DNA of 64,000 bases from Linum tenue (GCA_946122785.1 CAMGYJ010000010.1:26329608-26393607); one strand, 5' to 3'; positions 1-12,427 are shown, counted from the stretch's first letter. Numbers and translations: made by a program. Notes: generated from the sequence alone by a model not told the origin.

Positions 1-480
1 TTGAGCAACATTCAGATTCCAAAGGGGAAACCCCTCTCAACTGCAATTTCATTTTCAGAGATGCTTTGATATCCTCTCCTATTTCTATTTCTATTATGTC
101 GATTCCCCACTATCCCTTTCTCAACAGCCTACCCTAAGCCACCATTTTCTCAGTCAATTCCTGGTGGTGGTATGTAGCAGGTGGCAGTCGTGGTATGCAG
201 CAGGTGAAGAAAGGAAAAATGAAGGGAAGAGAATGATATTTTTTCTTCATTTGATTTTTTTATTTTACTCAAATATGACGTGGCAATTATATGATGATTT
301 GGCGTTGATGTGGCGTTCACATGGTATGGCGGGTCTAGGTGAGTATGACGTGTCGTCCAGGTGGCATCCACATCAGGCAAACGTCCACTTAACTGTCTGG
401 GTCGTTTAATGCCGTTAAAATATTGAACGAAAATGGCTAAATATGTCAATAAAGTTTAAAAATATGGTTGTATTTGTTTT
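1..480. other. Intergenic, possible end of a decayed transposon
   Basis: No gene is recognised. Positions 280-420 are richer in GC than the surroundings and carry repeated ATGTGGCG/TGACGTGG-like words. They run into a stretch around 400-470 containing GGCTAAATATGTCAATAAAG, reminiscent of the long terminal repeats of the element at 59714-61350 (which contain GTGACAAATATAGCC). A poly-T run follows at 476-490. This may be the right end of a related element whose left part lies outside the window; that is inference only. Confidence 0.25.
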
Positions 481-1240
481 TTTTTTTTTAGAAATTGGCT
501 ATTATTATCACAAAGTAAATTGTTATGGCTACGCAGATGTGTTTTGTCCATGTATTTGATTGTTGATGTGACATTTGAAATTATGAATTTTGAGATTATG
601 AATCAACTTTTCTTCTCTTTTATGCCCTTATTAACTTTTATATGTGATTAACTTTTATATCTAAAAGGAAGGGTAAATGTGACTTTACATTCAAAAAGTG
701 GGTTTTCTACTACATTTCTAAAAATACAATCACAACTACCAAACATTGTAATCTTAAAATGCAAGCATTTAACCAATACATCAATTTATAATGCATGCAT
801 TCATACAATAGATCAATTTTAACAATCAAAACTACCAAACATTGGTCTAATGAACGCAATCAAGAAAATCTCATTTGTTTGTTGGCATCGACTGCAATAG
901 ATAGAAGAGGTCTCCTGCCATTCTATTGGTTTACAAATATAAAAGGAGAGCGATAGTTGAATGAAACATGATGTACTTCGTCTCATTGGCGTAGCTAGAA
1001 ATTCGTCGAATCGGGATCCAAATTTTTTTTACTAATACTTAATAAGTTTACTAAATTAAGTTTGTCTAATTTTTAATATATGTAGTTGCAACTGTACCTG
1101 AGTGGTAAGAATAACGTGTAAATTTCATTGGATTTAGAATCTAAAATTTTGATCTCAAGTGATTTTATCTATATTGAAGGGGTCTGGCGCTCAAAATATA
1201 CAATTATCTAACCATAAACTCATACAATTTTCAGCTTCCT
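481..1240. other. AT-rich intergenic stretch
   Basis: No convincing coding region, RNA gene or clean repeat boundary is seen. Around 985-1000 the words TTGGCGTAGCTAG resemble degenerate hAT termini, but no matching second end or target duplication was found. Confidence 0.4.
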
Positions 1241-1568
1241 TCTTTCCAAGTGGGGTCCATGGACCCTACATTCTCTAATGTGGCTCCGCCAATGCTTCGT
1301 CTTTCTCGAGAACCAATTATTGTTAGGTATTGTTTGCTTGTGGATATGTGTGATGTATTTAGCACCCAAATCCCAAGAATCAAGGACTTGGCACAAATCC
1401 ATTGTTTGTTAAAAGACACAAATTCGTGGAGTCCACGGATTTGGACCCCTTTTTTTATATCTAAATCTATGGACCCCATGGATTTGCAAATCCCACATTT
1501 CATTTGGGATGTGATAATGGAAGGAAAAGTTGTGAGACAAATCCATCATAAATCCATGATAAAAATTA

Positions 1569-1961
1569 GGGCTCGTTTGGAACCTTCGATTCCGGATGTT
1601 TTATTCTCAGTATACATGTATCCTGAGAATACAACGTTTTTTGACTTGATGTAATAACACAATGCATGTATTCATAATACATGTTGTATTCCTAATACAT
1701 AGAAAATGATGTATTCATAAACTTACCTTTTTTGTGATTTTTTTTTTGGCAACCCTTTTTTGTGAGATTTGAGTATCCATAGTTCATTTAAACTATAATC
1801 CATGCATTCTTTTTTTTTTTTCGTTGAATTAATCCATGCATTCTTTTACAAGCTCCAAACAATGAATTTTCAAAACCATACATTCTTAGTATACACATAT
1901 TCTTTAATACACACATTCTCGTAATACATCATTTCTAGAATCAAATGTTCCAAACGACCCA
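1569..1961. mobile_element. Tourist-like (PIF/Harbinger) MITE
   Basis: The left end GGGCTCGTTTGGAACC and the inverted right end GGTCGTTTGGAACATTTG form terminal inverted repeats of about 24 bases with one indel and a few mismatches. The element is flanked by TTA at 1566-1568 and TTA at 1962-1964, the target duplication expected of PIF/Harbinger elements; one extra base separates the right TIR from its TTA. The interior is AT-rich and has no coding capacity. A second GAGCCCTAA motif near 2075-2083 may belong to a related, overlapping copy. Confidence 0.6.
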
Positions 1962-1964
1962 TTA

Positions 1965-2905
1965 GCTAAACAAACAATGTGCTTTTTCAAATCCATAATG
2001 CAACAAATCCATCATAAATTCAAACGTTTTTAAACTCAAAATCCTCATTTTCAAATCCAACAAGTAAATGAGCCCTAATAACTTCTATAAAAATAATTAT
2101 CCTTAATAACTATTGACAGAAACTCAAGTATTTGGACGGATATTGTATTTCCTCGAAAAGATGAAAGTTAATTTTTGAGCTGGAAACTTGAAATATTAGA
2201 ATTGCATTACGAACCAAGGTTTATTGGGTCCACTGTTCGTCTGTTCCTATCTGTCCTGGGGAGTTGGTCAGTGAGATCGATCTGTTGGCTATGCTTTCTT
2301 ATTGAAAATGAACATGTTTTCTGACTTCAGGACTGTGGTGGTTGAGTATTGTCAAGTCCTAGCTGCACTTCGACTGCTCCATATTAAATTTCCACTTGTG
2401 CCAACCATGGCAATAAATACTATATTTGGTTTGGACGTGATATTTGGATCAATTATCGAGAAAAAAAAATATTTGGATCAAATAACTTTGTAGTGTTCGT
2501 TCTCAAATAACATGTTTGGTTAAGAAAAAAATATTATTTGTTACACATTGTTTTTCAAATATATATTACAAATTCGTTATTTTACAAATACTAGGAGGAG
2601 GGCTCATATTCTCTAAATAACAAGTTATTGTCTTTTTTGTTTCAATTGTGTATAGATGGCAAAGTGAACTCACTGTATTCTCCAAAAATCCAATTATGTA
2701 TGGGTCAAATCAAGTTTGGTAATATCACCGGTGGATCGTTCTCATACTCAATCATTTAGTTTGAATCTAAATTAGACCACTGACATTAGCTACCATAAAG
2801 AAAATGAATATCCAACTGTAATATGATTTTTGTATTTTTTTTATTCTAAAATAAACACACAAATGTGAAAAAAGTAGCACCCAACCCACACAAATTCCAA
2901 AAATA
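1965..2905. other. AT-rich intergenic stretch
   Basis: The words CAAATCCATCATAAAT occur both at about 1541 and at about 2003, flanking the MITE in direct orientation, so the MITE probably sits inside an older repeat. No gene, RNA or clean boundary is seen from 2100 to 2900. Confidence 0.35.
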
Positions 2906-2908
2906 GCA

Positions 2909-3960
2909 TCATTCTTCAAAAACCACTGTTGGAGTAGGCGGTTTGTGGAAGAACCGCATGTTGAGGATGCGGTTAAAATTCTGTGCAGAAACTGTCACTG
3001 TGATATGCGGTTTAGTGGCTGACCTAGCAGAAACCGCCTGTTGAGGGAGCAGTTCTAGGTCTTCAACCAAAACTACTCCTTCCCCGACATCCGGCATGCC
3101 ATGCAGGGGCATGCAGACGTGGGCCTGCATGGAAGATGAAACCCCCCTTCCCTTCTGCGGTTTTCAGTGATGATTTTGCCTATAAAAGGCAGTCCCGGAG
3201 AACTCAGCTCTTCACCCCTCTCCTTATTCTTCTTCAATTGTCTGTTGTGTACCCTACTTTTTTACAGTTTTTGCGATTAACGTTACTTCTTAAGTTTATT
3301 TTGTATTACTTTTTAGGGCAATGTCTATTTTTTATCCAAACCTTTGTCAGATTCTTTTATATTATCCAAACCTATCAAAATACTAAGAATTAACCAAAAG
3401 TTAACTCTCAGTTAGCTATTTTGTTAGTAATATTGACTTGGCAACATGATATTGACTTGGAAGAGACACATGAAGACCAATATTCCAAAATTTTAGTATT
3501 TTAACTAAAAAAAGAGTTACAAAATTATCAACGATAACGTAAAATTGACTAATAATTTGATGCATTACGAAAGATTTGGCTAATTAATAGCAATTTAATA
3601 GGTTTGGATAATATAAAAATAATCTGAAAAAGGTTTGGATAAAAAATAGACATTACCCTACTTTTATTGTGATTTGTGATTTTTATGGTATTAACTGAAT
3701 TACAGTTTTATTGCAGATGGCATTCTAAAAGTTCACGCTTTGGTTACGATGGAATGGTTACACACGGAAGACACCAGAAAAGAGTACGTTACGTCGGTGG
3801 TAATTTTCATAAAATGAAGGCCGTTACGAGACCGATGCTTGAAGAGCTCCATCAAATGTATACTGAGGTTACTTGCATGGATGGCACGAGAAGAGTTGAT
3901 CGTATCAATTGATACATTATGGCAGACGTGGGCTTGGTTCAAAACTTTCATGAGAGCTTT
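2909..3960 (+). pseudogene. Unassigned remnant split by a MITE
   Basis: Two blocks that look less AT-rich than the surroundings, 2930-3240 and 3715-3915, lie on either side of the inverted-repeat element at 3314-3660. The right block follows a TTGCAG splice-acceptor-like sequence at about 3712 and stays open for about 65 codons, ending in a peptide with CMDGTRRVDRIN. The left block contains imperfect repeats of AACCGCATGTTGAG. I do not recognise the protein. It may be a transposon-associated fragment or a decayed host exon pair. Confidence 0.25.
3314..3660. mobile_element. MITE with long terminal inverted repeats
   Basis: The left end TAGGGCAATGTCTATTTTTT and the inverted right end (CATTACCCTA at 3651-3660) match over about 55 bases, including the words ATCCAAACCT and its complement. 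CTTTT occurs directly before (3309-3313) and directly after (3661-3665), giving a 5-bp target duplication inside a T-rich site. No coding capacity. The superfamily is uncertain because the duplication length fits more than one. Confidence 0.65.
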
Positions 3961-3989
3961 TCGGTGAGGTTCTGAGGTGAGAATTAAAG

Positions 3990-5850
3990 ATAAAAGAGAA
4001 ATCCGAGCAGCATGCGGTTCAATTGTTCCACTACCCCGGATTCGCTCTGTTTGATCAACTTTAGGAATTCACATGCATCTTCATCAGAAACTTGCGGCTC
4101 ATATTCACCTGGCTCTTTTATTTTTAGTATATCCTCTATTTCTTCGACAATCTTAGGACTCGTGAACTCCGTGATTTTTTGCTTCTCGTGCTTAATTTCC
4201 TGCCTTTTTGGCTAACTCCTCGATTCTTCGCCTCTCCATGTCTTCTGGGACATAATGTATTCCTGATCTTGTTATTCCTCCTATCCCAGTTATATTTGCT
4301 GCTTCGTATGGCTGAGTCGAGACCTCTTGGTTCACTTGACAAGTGTAAACCCAAGCTACTGCTTTTGGATCCTCATATTTGAAAGGCCTTGGGGTTTTTA
4401 TGATTAACGGGGCAACGCTCGTGGTTGGCGAACTCTGGATCTTTGGTTCAACCTGGTAGCAAACAACTTGCTTGGGCATTTTTGAACCCTCCTTCTGTGA
4501 TGATATCATGTCAATTTCGCTTATATCCCTGCCAATGGAACGGATTGATATTATTTTGGCATCCATGAGCTGTTGCAACTAGGCCTTGAATCGATCATAA
4601 TGTTGGATAGAGTGTCCGTCGGACTCTGTGTGATAAGGACACATACCCTCTGGACTTGTGACAGTGATGTCTCCTTTAGGAACCTCAAGATAACCATTCT
4701 GGGAGAGGATTTTATAGATGAATTCCAGAGGGGTCTTTATTTCTGACACCTTCTTTCAGTCTACATGTTCCTCACAATTCTCGATAGCATTCGCTCCATG
4801 CCCCCCATGATTTGGTAGCGGATTATTGTTTATATTCGGTCAACCTGGTTGTTCTTCGAATAGATACCATTTTGTTGTAGTTGAGGTCCCCACCATATTG
4901 TTGTAATATGGGGGGTTTTAGAGTTTCAAAGAAAATAGATACCATTTCCTTTTCCGTGAGTGGGGGTTGGACATCCGCTACTTTCCCTCTCCATCGGTGG
5001 GCGTATTCTCTAAAAGATTTACTTTCTTTTTTCTCCATGTTGCGCAAATCCTCTCGATCTGGTGCTAAATCTTGTTTGTGCCTGTAATGTTTCATGAAAG
5101 CATCTCCTAGATCTTGCCATATATTCACACTTGCTCTGTCGAGTTGCATATACCACCTTATGGCTGAACCAACTAGGCTGTTCTGAAAATAGTGTATCAT
5201 GAGTTTGTCATCTCGAGCATGATTAGCCATCTTTTTACAGTACATGACTAGGTGGCTCCTCGGACAAGTAGTACCATTTTATTTCTCGAATTCGGGCATT
5301 TTAAATTCTGGGGAATGACCACATCTGGGACTAAACATAACTGTGTAGCATCAGTGGGTCCATATGATTCTATCCCTTCAATTGCCCTCATTTTCTCATC
5401 TAAATATTCCCATTTTTCTTTTAGTGCCGAATCTTCCATGGATCCCTCGACTTTCTCTTTTTTCCCTGAGTCATCATGTGTCGCTGGAATTTTCTCTTCC
5501 TTTTTAGGTGCGCCCTCTAGTGTAACGAGAATAAATCTTTTTGATGAGCCATCTCCTTTGGGTGGTACGTACTTATCATCCTCGTCAAATTCTTCTTCTT
5601 CTTCTTCTTCTTCTTCTTCTTCTTCTTCTTCTTCTTCTTCATTAATGACTGACTCATTTTTCTTTTTGGACATCATCTTAATTAACAAGTTTAGTTGGTC
5701 TTTCATTTCACCTACCCCCGCCAATTTCTCGTGTAACTGCTCAACCCCTGCTAACTTCCCCTTGATATCATCAAGCTATTTCTGGAAAGCTTCCACGACG
5801 ATTTCGAGCTTGGATCTCGTCAAATATGCGAAGTACTGATTTTTCTCTTG
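3990..5850 (-). pseudogene. Ty3-gypsy retrotransposon gag (broken)
   Basis: Reading leftward on the minus strand, a first block (about 5724 to 5250) is acid-rich with a run of about 17 glutamates encoded by a (TTC)n tract at 5590-5640 and ends in AIEGIESYGPTDATQLCLVP. A frame change near 5245 leads to a typical retrotransposon gag domain (5245-4823) with motifs IRWYMQLDR, SFREYAHRW and PPLTEKEMV. A third block (4578-4192) holds ITGIGGITRSGIHY, part of the gag-protease linker of plant gypsy elements. Protease, reverse transcriptase and integrase are absent, so the element is truncated near 3990. Frame changes and stops make it non-functional. In its own sense direction the 5' end lies to the right, next to the putative LTR. 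Confidence 0.85.
5590..5640. repeat. (TTC)n microsatellite in gag
   Basis: About 17 tandem TTC units, read as GAA on the minus strand, add a poly-glutamate run to the gag remnant. This is simple-repeat expansion inside a former coding region. Confidence 0.95.
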
Positions 5851-5899
5851 TGGATGCACAATTTTAGTGAACCCCTGGCCAACAGATATCGTTAATTTT

Positions 5900-7215
5900 A
5901 CTTAGGTTAATTTAATGGGAATGTCATGTAGATGTGATGAATGCAAAAGTGTGGGATGCTATTTAATCATGCATGGATGCAATTCTAAAATTTGTCAAAA
6001 AGATAAAATATCCATTTGGGAACCAACGTTATTACAAAACGGGATCTGTCCGATACCCCTCCTTGTTCAAAAGGATTGTCATAACACATCACTCCTTCTA
6101 CTACCGTACCATACTATTACACACCACCTTCCATTGAAGAATATGTGGACTGAAACCCCCCTCTTCTCTGTTGTCCAGGCGCTTGTATTTATATTGGGTT
6201 GATTTACTGTATCTTAGGGGAGTTTGTTCAATTTTGATTGGTTCTGGGTTTAGACCCACTTCATGGTTGTTGGTGATTAGCTGAAAAGGAAGGTAGCCCC
6301 CTATTTTAGGGTACTGTAGTGCACAATACCGGTTAGAGGGTGGACCAAGGTTTGAGTCAATGGGTGAACCGGTCTGGGTTGGACACAGTCCTAACCGGGT
6401 AGACTTATTGACCGGGCTTTGACCAATCTGATGGGCTTGATCTGCATTTGGCATTGTTGACTGATCTGGGCTATGACTGGGTTTGGGCTGGACTTTGAAG
6501 TTGGGATTGACTTTGGACTATATGCTTTGACCAAATTGGGCCTTTATTTAACTTTATTTATTTATTTTGCAGGCCTATTTTCTAGACTTTTTAGGGCCCA
6601 AAATGATGACATGAGAAAACCAAAACCATAGAGGATGTTCTCAAAATCTGATTGCGCCGTAAAGTTTAAAACGAAAGAAAAGTTTACAAAATATTGGCCT
6701 CATTGATTTCTCTTATCTTTCTATTATTGTAATTAGTCATGATGTAATCTTTATGATGCAATTATGCAATATTGTATGTTAATTTCAAATTTTGTAATGA
6801 CTAGGTATGTTTACCATGAATGTGATTTATTTATTAATAAGATAACACTATTTCACATTTAGTTTGTCCTTTGTAAAGCAATACCCCAAACTCGAAAGCC
6901 CAACGTCCAAAAACCACGAACCAATCGAAGTAATCTCAAACCACGAAGATAATGAAATTAGGCAATTGCCTTACAAATTTTATCCCAACAATCGGCCTAG
7001 AATTAAAGGAGATGAGATTTCAGTTGTAATCACCCCTATTTAAATTGGAATCTTAAGAATTGCTAATGCTAATCCCAAAGATTCAAATTGCATACTCTTA
7101 TATACTTATGCTAATTATTTTGAGAATATTTTAGCAGTTCATCAAGATTAGCAATTGCCTAATAAATTCTTCAGAATTCACAATATTTTAGCCCGGACAA
7201 AATGGGGTGTCTACA
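5900..7215 (-). mobile_element. Putative 5' LTR and leader of the gypsy element
   Basis: On the minus strand the sequence starting at 7215 reads TGTAGACACCCCATTTTGTC, a start I associate with LTRs of many plant gypsy elements. It lies upstream of the gag remnant in the same orientation. The interior is non-coding apart from spurious frames. The LTR/leader boundary and the primer-binding site were not resolved, so the left limit is approximate, and no second LTR is present. Confidence 0.5.
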
Positions 7216-7389
7216 GAGGCGATAGAGATCGAGCGGCTGCGGGAGCGTGAGAAGAGCTGCGTGAAATGGAAGGAACACCGAGTGGTAGGCATGTAGGGTT
7301 TTTGTTTCCTCTTTTGAAACCCCTGCTCTGCTTCTCGCCTTTTCCCAGCAGCAACAATGTCGCCCAGCCAGAAACGACGCTTCATGAGG

Positions 7390-7537
7390 AACAACCCACT
7401 GACCCGCCCAGACGGCTCACCGCCCGGGTTTCGCCGGGTTTGACTAGTCCTGGGATGACAGTCAAAAGGGTTGCTACGACCTGTTTTTTAGGGCGGTGCG
7501 GGCCAAATTGGGTCGACCCCCGGGTTGACAACCTTGG
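7390..7537. mobile_element. Truncated hAT-MITE end, same family as 29982-30421
   Basis: The stretch is rich in GGGTTGAC, CCCGGGTT and GGGTCGAC words and ends GGGTTGACAACCTTGG. That is the same terminus as the complete element at 29982-30421 (CAAGGTTGTCAACCCGCGGG read in reverse). No opposite terminus or target duplication is visible, so it is a solo end. It is GC-rich compared with the flanks. Confidence 0.55.
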
Positions 7538-7552
7538 CGAAGGGAGAGGGTG

Positions 7553-8091
7553 TAGGGGTGGGCATTCGGTCGTTCGGTTTTGACCAAACCGAAATTATGT
7601 ATATCGGGTCCCCGAATTCTATCAAACCTCAAACCAAATTCAAATCGAATTATAATTCGGTTCAGTCGGTCTAAACCGAATTATAATTCGGTTCGGAATT
7701 ACATACAAAACCGAATTTGTGAGGCTACTTGTATCTTTTTCCTATTAAATATTTTTTACTCCTAATGTAAACAATAAATAAGTAATTATATGCATCGTCA
7801 ATGATAAAATCAAACATTTTAACAAGTTATAAAATCATAACATGATTCAAATACTTAAGTCTCAAAACAAGTGCAAACATAAAACATCCACCATTTGGAG
7901 CTTACAATTATAGTTATTCGGTTTTTCGATTGGAATTTCAAAATTTCGGTTCGGTTATAAGAATCCTAGTTTCCAAAATATTCATTTTTTTTCCTTCCGA
8001 ATTTCTAACCGAATAGCATTATTTTGGTTTCGGTTCGGTTTAGTAAGGGTCTGGTTCGTTTCGGGTTTACCGAACTGGATGCCCACCCCTA
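7553..8091. mobile_element. hAT-type MITE with perfect 8-bp target duplication
   Basis: The left terminus TAGGGGTGGGCATTCGGT and right terminus ACTGGATGCCCACCCCTA are inverted repeats. AGAGGGTG is present immediately before (7545-7552) and immediately after (8092-8099). An 8-bp target duplication and TIRs of this form fit hAT non-autonomous elements. The interior carries many copies of TTCGGTT/AACCGAA and has no coding capacity. Confidence 0.9.
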
Positions 8092-8099
8092 AGAGGGTG

Positions 8100-9980
8100 G
8101 ATCCTGGAAGGAAAATGGTAAATTATGTATAATATTTAACCGGGTATGAAAAATAACACGTATTTAAATGAGAATGGTTGACCTTTCAAATATTTTATGT
8201 ATCATTTCTACGTTATGTATTGACATGTTCAATGTTTTTAGAACGATCTATGTACAAATGACAATGATGCATATGATCCGTCCAAAATTATAGATGTACT
8301 TATTCAATATCTACAACAAATTTTCATAAAATCATAGTTAATTTGAAAAAAACAGTTTTATTTCAATCAGGGGTAGATTGAGTGTAACTGGTGGCTCCTA
8401 AGGACGAAAATGAGTAAATTAGTATAATAGTTAACTGACAATGAAATTTAGGGCACTTCTGATTGAGAATAATTGACCGAGAGATCATGTGTTCGAATCT
8501 TGGCGACCCCATTTGTTAAGCACATGATATTCGGATTTGTGAAAATCTTTAGCACGTGTAAGTTTCTTTTTGTTAGAGGAAAACTGTTAGTAAATACTAA
8601 ATAGTATAAGATCCATTATTAAATATTTCCCAACAAATTGAGTTATTGATACTAAATGGTATTGACAAAAAACACCATTCAAATGTACATGTCTAACTAA
8701 TCATGATTAATTGTTTCATATATTCTTGATAGTTTTGACATATATTTAATTTACCAAATTTTTGTAAATACAAAATCATATTTTGAATGATTTAAAAAGC
8801 TAACAAAACTATTTTAGCGTATGTGTATTTTTCTAAATGGGCCCATCCTCGACAAAATCCTGGCTATGCCTTTGCTTGCACATGCTGACCAAACGAGAAA
8901 AAGATATAAGATTAAAAAGGACAAATTGATAAAATAACAACTCTGAGTGCAAATACCACATTAACAATACCACTTAATATAATTTATCCAAACGCGATAT
9001 TTCGTATACATACCACGTAATAAATATGCATTGTCACATGTAGTAATTAGTATTAAATAACATATTTCACAAAATCCAATTCCAAATCATCCATTAGTTT
9101 TGCTAAGTAAGTGGAGAGGGCAGTGATTTGGAAAACTAGTACTCCAACCGGTGTTTTTATAATGTATTTCTTAACTTGGATCAAGTTTGGGCTCATCAAA
9201 AGCATGAGCTGTTGCTGTACTTGGACGTGGGATTAAGAACAAAAGAAGGGATTTTAGTTGCAGATATAGAGTTCGTCGTTAATGGATTGTTCTGTAGTGT
9301 TTTAACTTTAATAACCAATAATTAATCAAGTGGATTAATCATTAGAGTAACATGACGTGGATCCAAAGCACACACTCCGTACGCAATCCGGAGCAGTAGT
9401 TTATTTTTAACCCGTTGGAATTTAGAATTAAGGTGGTAAATTACATTACTATCGGCGAACTTTAGGAGTTCTGTTAAACTAGTCCAGCAAGTACTGATTT
9501 CAACTCTCGTCTTCTTTTCAATCTCTTCTTATGCCATATCTTGTCGCGTACTCTCAGTAATCAGCATATGCTCGGAGAATGTATTCGGCCACCCTATGGT
9601 CTAAATAAACTTAGACTTGTGAAATAAGCCCCCCAAAAGATCAAAATGTGTTGGTAGATTATGTATTATGGACTTCTTTCTCATTGCATTCTTCCTTGGA
9701 AAAAAAAAGTATGTGGATTGGTTATTATTATTCCCAACATAAAGGTCGTACGGTCTCGTAATGCACATAATAATATAAATAAATTGTACCATGCTTACAC
9801 TATTAAGGATGTCATTAGTTATTTTCTCCTTTATGATGAACTAGCTAGCTATATAATTCTTTTGATAAAAATTTTATTTAAATTTGATAAAATCTTCGAA
9901 GAAAAACATGTGATAGAAGCAGTGAAGCCAAGAACTCGAATAAGAACTAGTGAAGTTACTAAGAATAGACTTTGAAATTC
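8100..9980. other. AT-rich intergenic stretch
   Basis: No gene is recognised. A possible very degenerate hAT-like element may run from CAGGGGTAGATTGAG (about 8369) to CCTGGCTATGCCTTTG (about 8860-8875), but the TIRs are poor and I see no target duplication. The rest is AT-rich DNA with only short spurious reading frames. Confidence 0.35.
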
Positions 9981-9984
9981 ACGA

Positions 9985-11480
9985 CATGCAAGGCAAGTTC
10001 AATAGAGTGGTTGATGCCTTGTCTCGTCATCCTAGTTTTTAAGGTGCAGTGGAATACCATGCCATTACTGTTGTGCTACCAACATGGCTGGCTTAGATAG
10101 AGCTAACTTATGTATGCGATCTAGAAGTGGAGGCTCTCATAGTGGAAGATAACATTCATTTTTATGGGTCCTAGGGTAAACTAAGTTAAAACATGGTTGT
10201 TATACCATAAGAATGCCTTCTATGTGGGATCAATGGGAGAAATGAGACATGTATTGAAATTGTTTCAAATTCTCTAGTAGGATATATTTCTGGTGGCCTG
10301 GATTGAATTTGCAAGTGAAGGAAGTGAAAGAATTTGTAGCTAAATGTGGTATATGTCAGCATTGCAAGACTGGGAAAGTCTCTTATCATGGTCTACTACA
10401 GAGTCTAACAGCAACAAAGAGAGCTTGGCAACATATTTATATGGATTTTGTTAGTGGGTTACCTAAGTCCACAGGGAAGGAAGTTGTGTTTGTTGTCATT
10501 GATCGTTTTTCGAAGTATAGCAACTTCTTTAGCATGTCTAGACCATGCACGGTAATGAGAGTGGCTCATGTATTCTTTAATGGAGTCTTCAAGTTACATG
10601 CCATTCCCAAGCCATCCTTTCATATAGAGATGCAATCTTCACAACTACAGTTTGGTCCAAGTTATTTGAATTACAGGGTTGGCTTACACTAATCAACATC
10701 TTGCCATCCTCAATTGTCGATCAAACTGAAAGACTGAATAGATGCATCAAAAGGACTACTTGAGGAGTATGGTTCACCATTCACCACAGACCTGGAGTAC
10801 ATAGTTGTAACTTCTAGAATGATGGTATAACACAAACTACCACAACAGCTTGCAAATCTTCCTAGTGAAGACTCTATATTGATATCCTCCTCCTCACTTT
10901 GAGCTAAGAAATACTCTCTCCACCTCTGTAGCAGCAACGACAAATAAGTTACAGCAACAACAATACTAGGCTGTGATGATTAGAGACAATTTGGCCATGA
11001 CACAGAATTGTCAAAAGCAAATAGTTGATTGGCACCGAATCAAAGGAGAATTTCAAGTGGAAGACTCAGTTTATTTGAGGCCCAAGCCATAAAGGAAACT
11101 CTCAGTGACTCAACTTGTGAATACAAAACTTGCTCCTAAGTACTCTGGTCATTTTCTTGTCTTGGGGAAGGTGGGCAAAGTAGCACACAAACTGCAGATG
11201 CTTAAGGAATTTGCCATTCACCCTGTGTTACACATTTCCTTACTCAAACATGCTAATGGAGCTTATATTAAGACTCTACCGACATTGTTGGACTGTGATG
11301 GATCTGGAAATCTAAAAATCGAGTCACTGACAATTTTGTTCAGGCGAGTAGTTGCCCAAAATAATAAAGTTTTCGCTCAGATCTTAGTTCACTGGACCCA
11401 TCAAGAAGAAACACATGCCACCTAAGAGTCATATATGATTTTAAAGCCAAGTATTCGAAGAAGTTCCAGACTTGAGGACA
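9985..11480 (+). pseudogene. Ty3-gypsy pol 3' end: RNase H tail and integrase (decayed)
   Basis: From about 9985 the words NRVVDALSRHPSF mark the end of a gypsy RNase H domain. The integrase follows: a zinc-binding remnant with CGICQHCKTGK (about 10340), then the core with YMDFVSGLPKSTGKE and VVIDRFSKYSNFF (10430-10530). The second catalytic Asp region, normally SDRD, reads KPSFHIEM, so it is lost. Broken frames around 10700-10850 still show YNTNYHNSLQ. The block at 11105-11425 gives LAPKYSGHFLVL and FAIHPVLHISLLK of the integrase C-terminal region, followed by a chromodomain-like QILVHWTHQEE. Several stops and frame changes make it dead. The upstream reverse transcriptase is missing. Confidence 0.85.
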
Positions 11481-11487
11481 ATATGCA

Positions 11488-11880
11488 ATTAAGGAGGGAA
11501 ACTTGTAACACATTGGACGAAATTGTAAGGAAATAAAAGTGGGTGGAATTGAGAAATAGGGTTACATTGTTTAGTTGAGTGATCTTGGGGTTCGTATGGT
11601 AAGTTTTCTAAACGATCGATCACTGTATAACATCTACCTACAATGGAAATGACAAACTCCGTCTCTCCTATCTTTCTTTTTCCCTCTTTCACTTACCTTT
11701 CTCCTTTCTTCCCCAACGTCTTTATGTTCTTCTTCTTCTTCTTCCTCTGTCCTGAACTTAATCTACCATACCTCAATTCCAGTCAAGCTAACCCGATTCT
11801 AGGATGGGCCGTTGCAATGAGCTCTCCTGAAGATTGACCCTCAAATCTTGACAACGTCCAAAGCGATCGTGTGTCATAAT
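11488..11880 (+). mobile_element. PPT and start of a 3' LTR of the gypsy remnant
   Basis: AATTAAGGAGGGAAAC at 11487-11502 is a polypurine tract directly downstream of the pol remnant, followed by TTGTAACACATTGG, a plausible LTR start. The LTR's far end could not be fixed; it is probably lost or merges into the promoter region of the next gene. Confidence 0.5.
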
Positions 11881-12420
11881 TAGGGTTCAGTCACTATACT
11901 GTTAAAACACTAAAGTTCAGGGACCAATTTGACAATACGCCCCAAACCCAGCTGCCCAACAGGCCAACACTGTAATTCACCACAAGAAACAAATTGATTA
12001 ATTAAGGCGGGACATTAGCAAAAATTAATTAAGCTTAAACTACAATAAACAAAGGGTATGTTTTACCATTTTTGAACTTGCTAAAACGCTGACGTAACCC
12101 AAAGAAAGATTCAAACCTTCACGCATCTCCATGAGACGCGGTGCGGACCAATACATCAGACTCTGCAGAGTTTCGCAGCTGTCTCCCTTCACTCCTTACA
12201 CCTCTCTGTCTCTGTCTCACTCTCACTCTCCCGCTTCAGTAACTCCACACCGCTCCCGTTTTTTCTTCCCCTTCATTACTTACTTCGAACCAACGTCCCA
12301 CCAAATCCTTCATCTTTGTCTCCCTCCCAAATTAATTATCTTTTCCAATCAGTACCCTGAAATCAGATCTAAATCCCACACTTCCACCCAAGGAATCCAA
12401 TCTCGCCGACACTTTACTGT
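11881..12420 (+). promoter_or_regulatory. Upstream region of the SKS-type gene
   Basis: This holds the promoter candidate for the gene at 12673. A pyrimidine-rich (CT)n-like tract lies at 12178-12240. The block around 11880-11960 (GGGTTCAG...CAGGGACCAATTTGAC) resembles a repeat end. No conserved regulatory element can be assigned from sequence alone. Confidence 0.35.
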
Positions 12421-12427
12421 TATAAAG
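12421..12427 (+). promoter_or_regulatory. Candidate TATA box for the SKS-type gene
   Basis: TATAAAG lies about 245 bases before the ATG. If used, transcription would start near 12450 and leave a 5' leader of roughly 220 bases rich in purines. There is no independent evidence for the start site. Confidence 0.4.

Noticed and set aside
5252..5839. 195-codon plus-strand frame with a poly-Ser run
   Set aside because: It is the shadow of the gag remnant on the minus strand; the poly-Ser comes from the (TTC)n tract.
8369..8875. Degenerate hAT element
   Set aside because: Ends resemble hAT TIRs but match poorly, and no 8-bp duplication was found.
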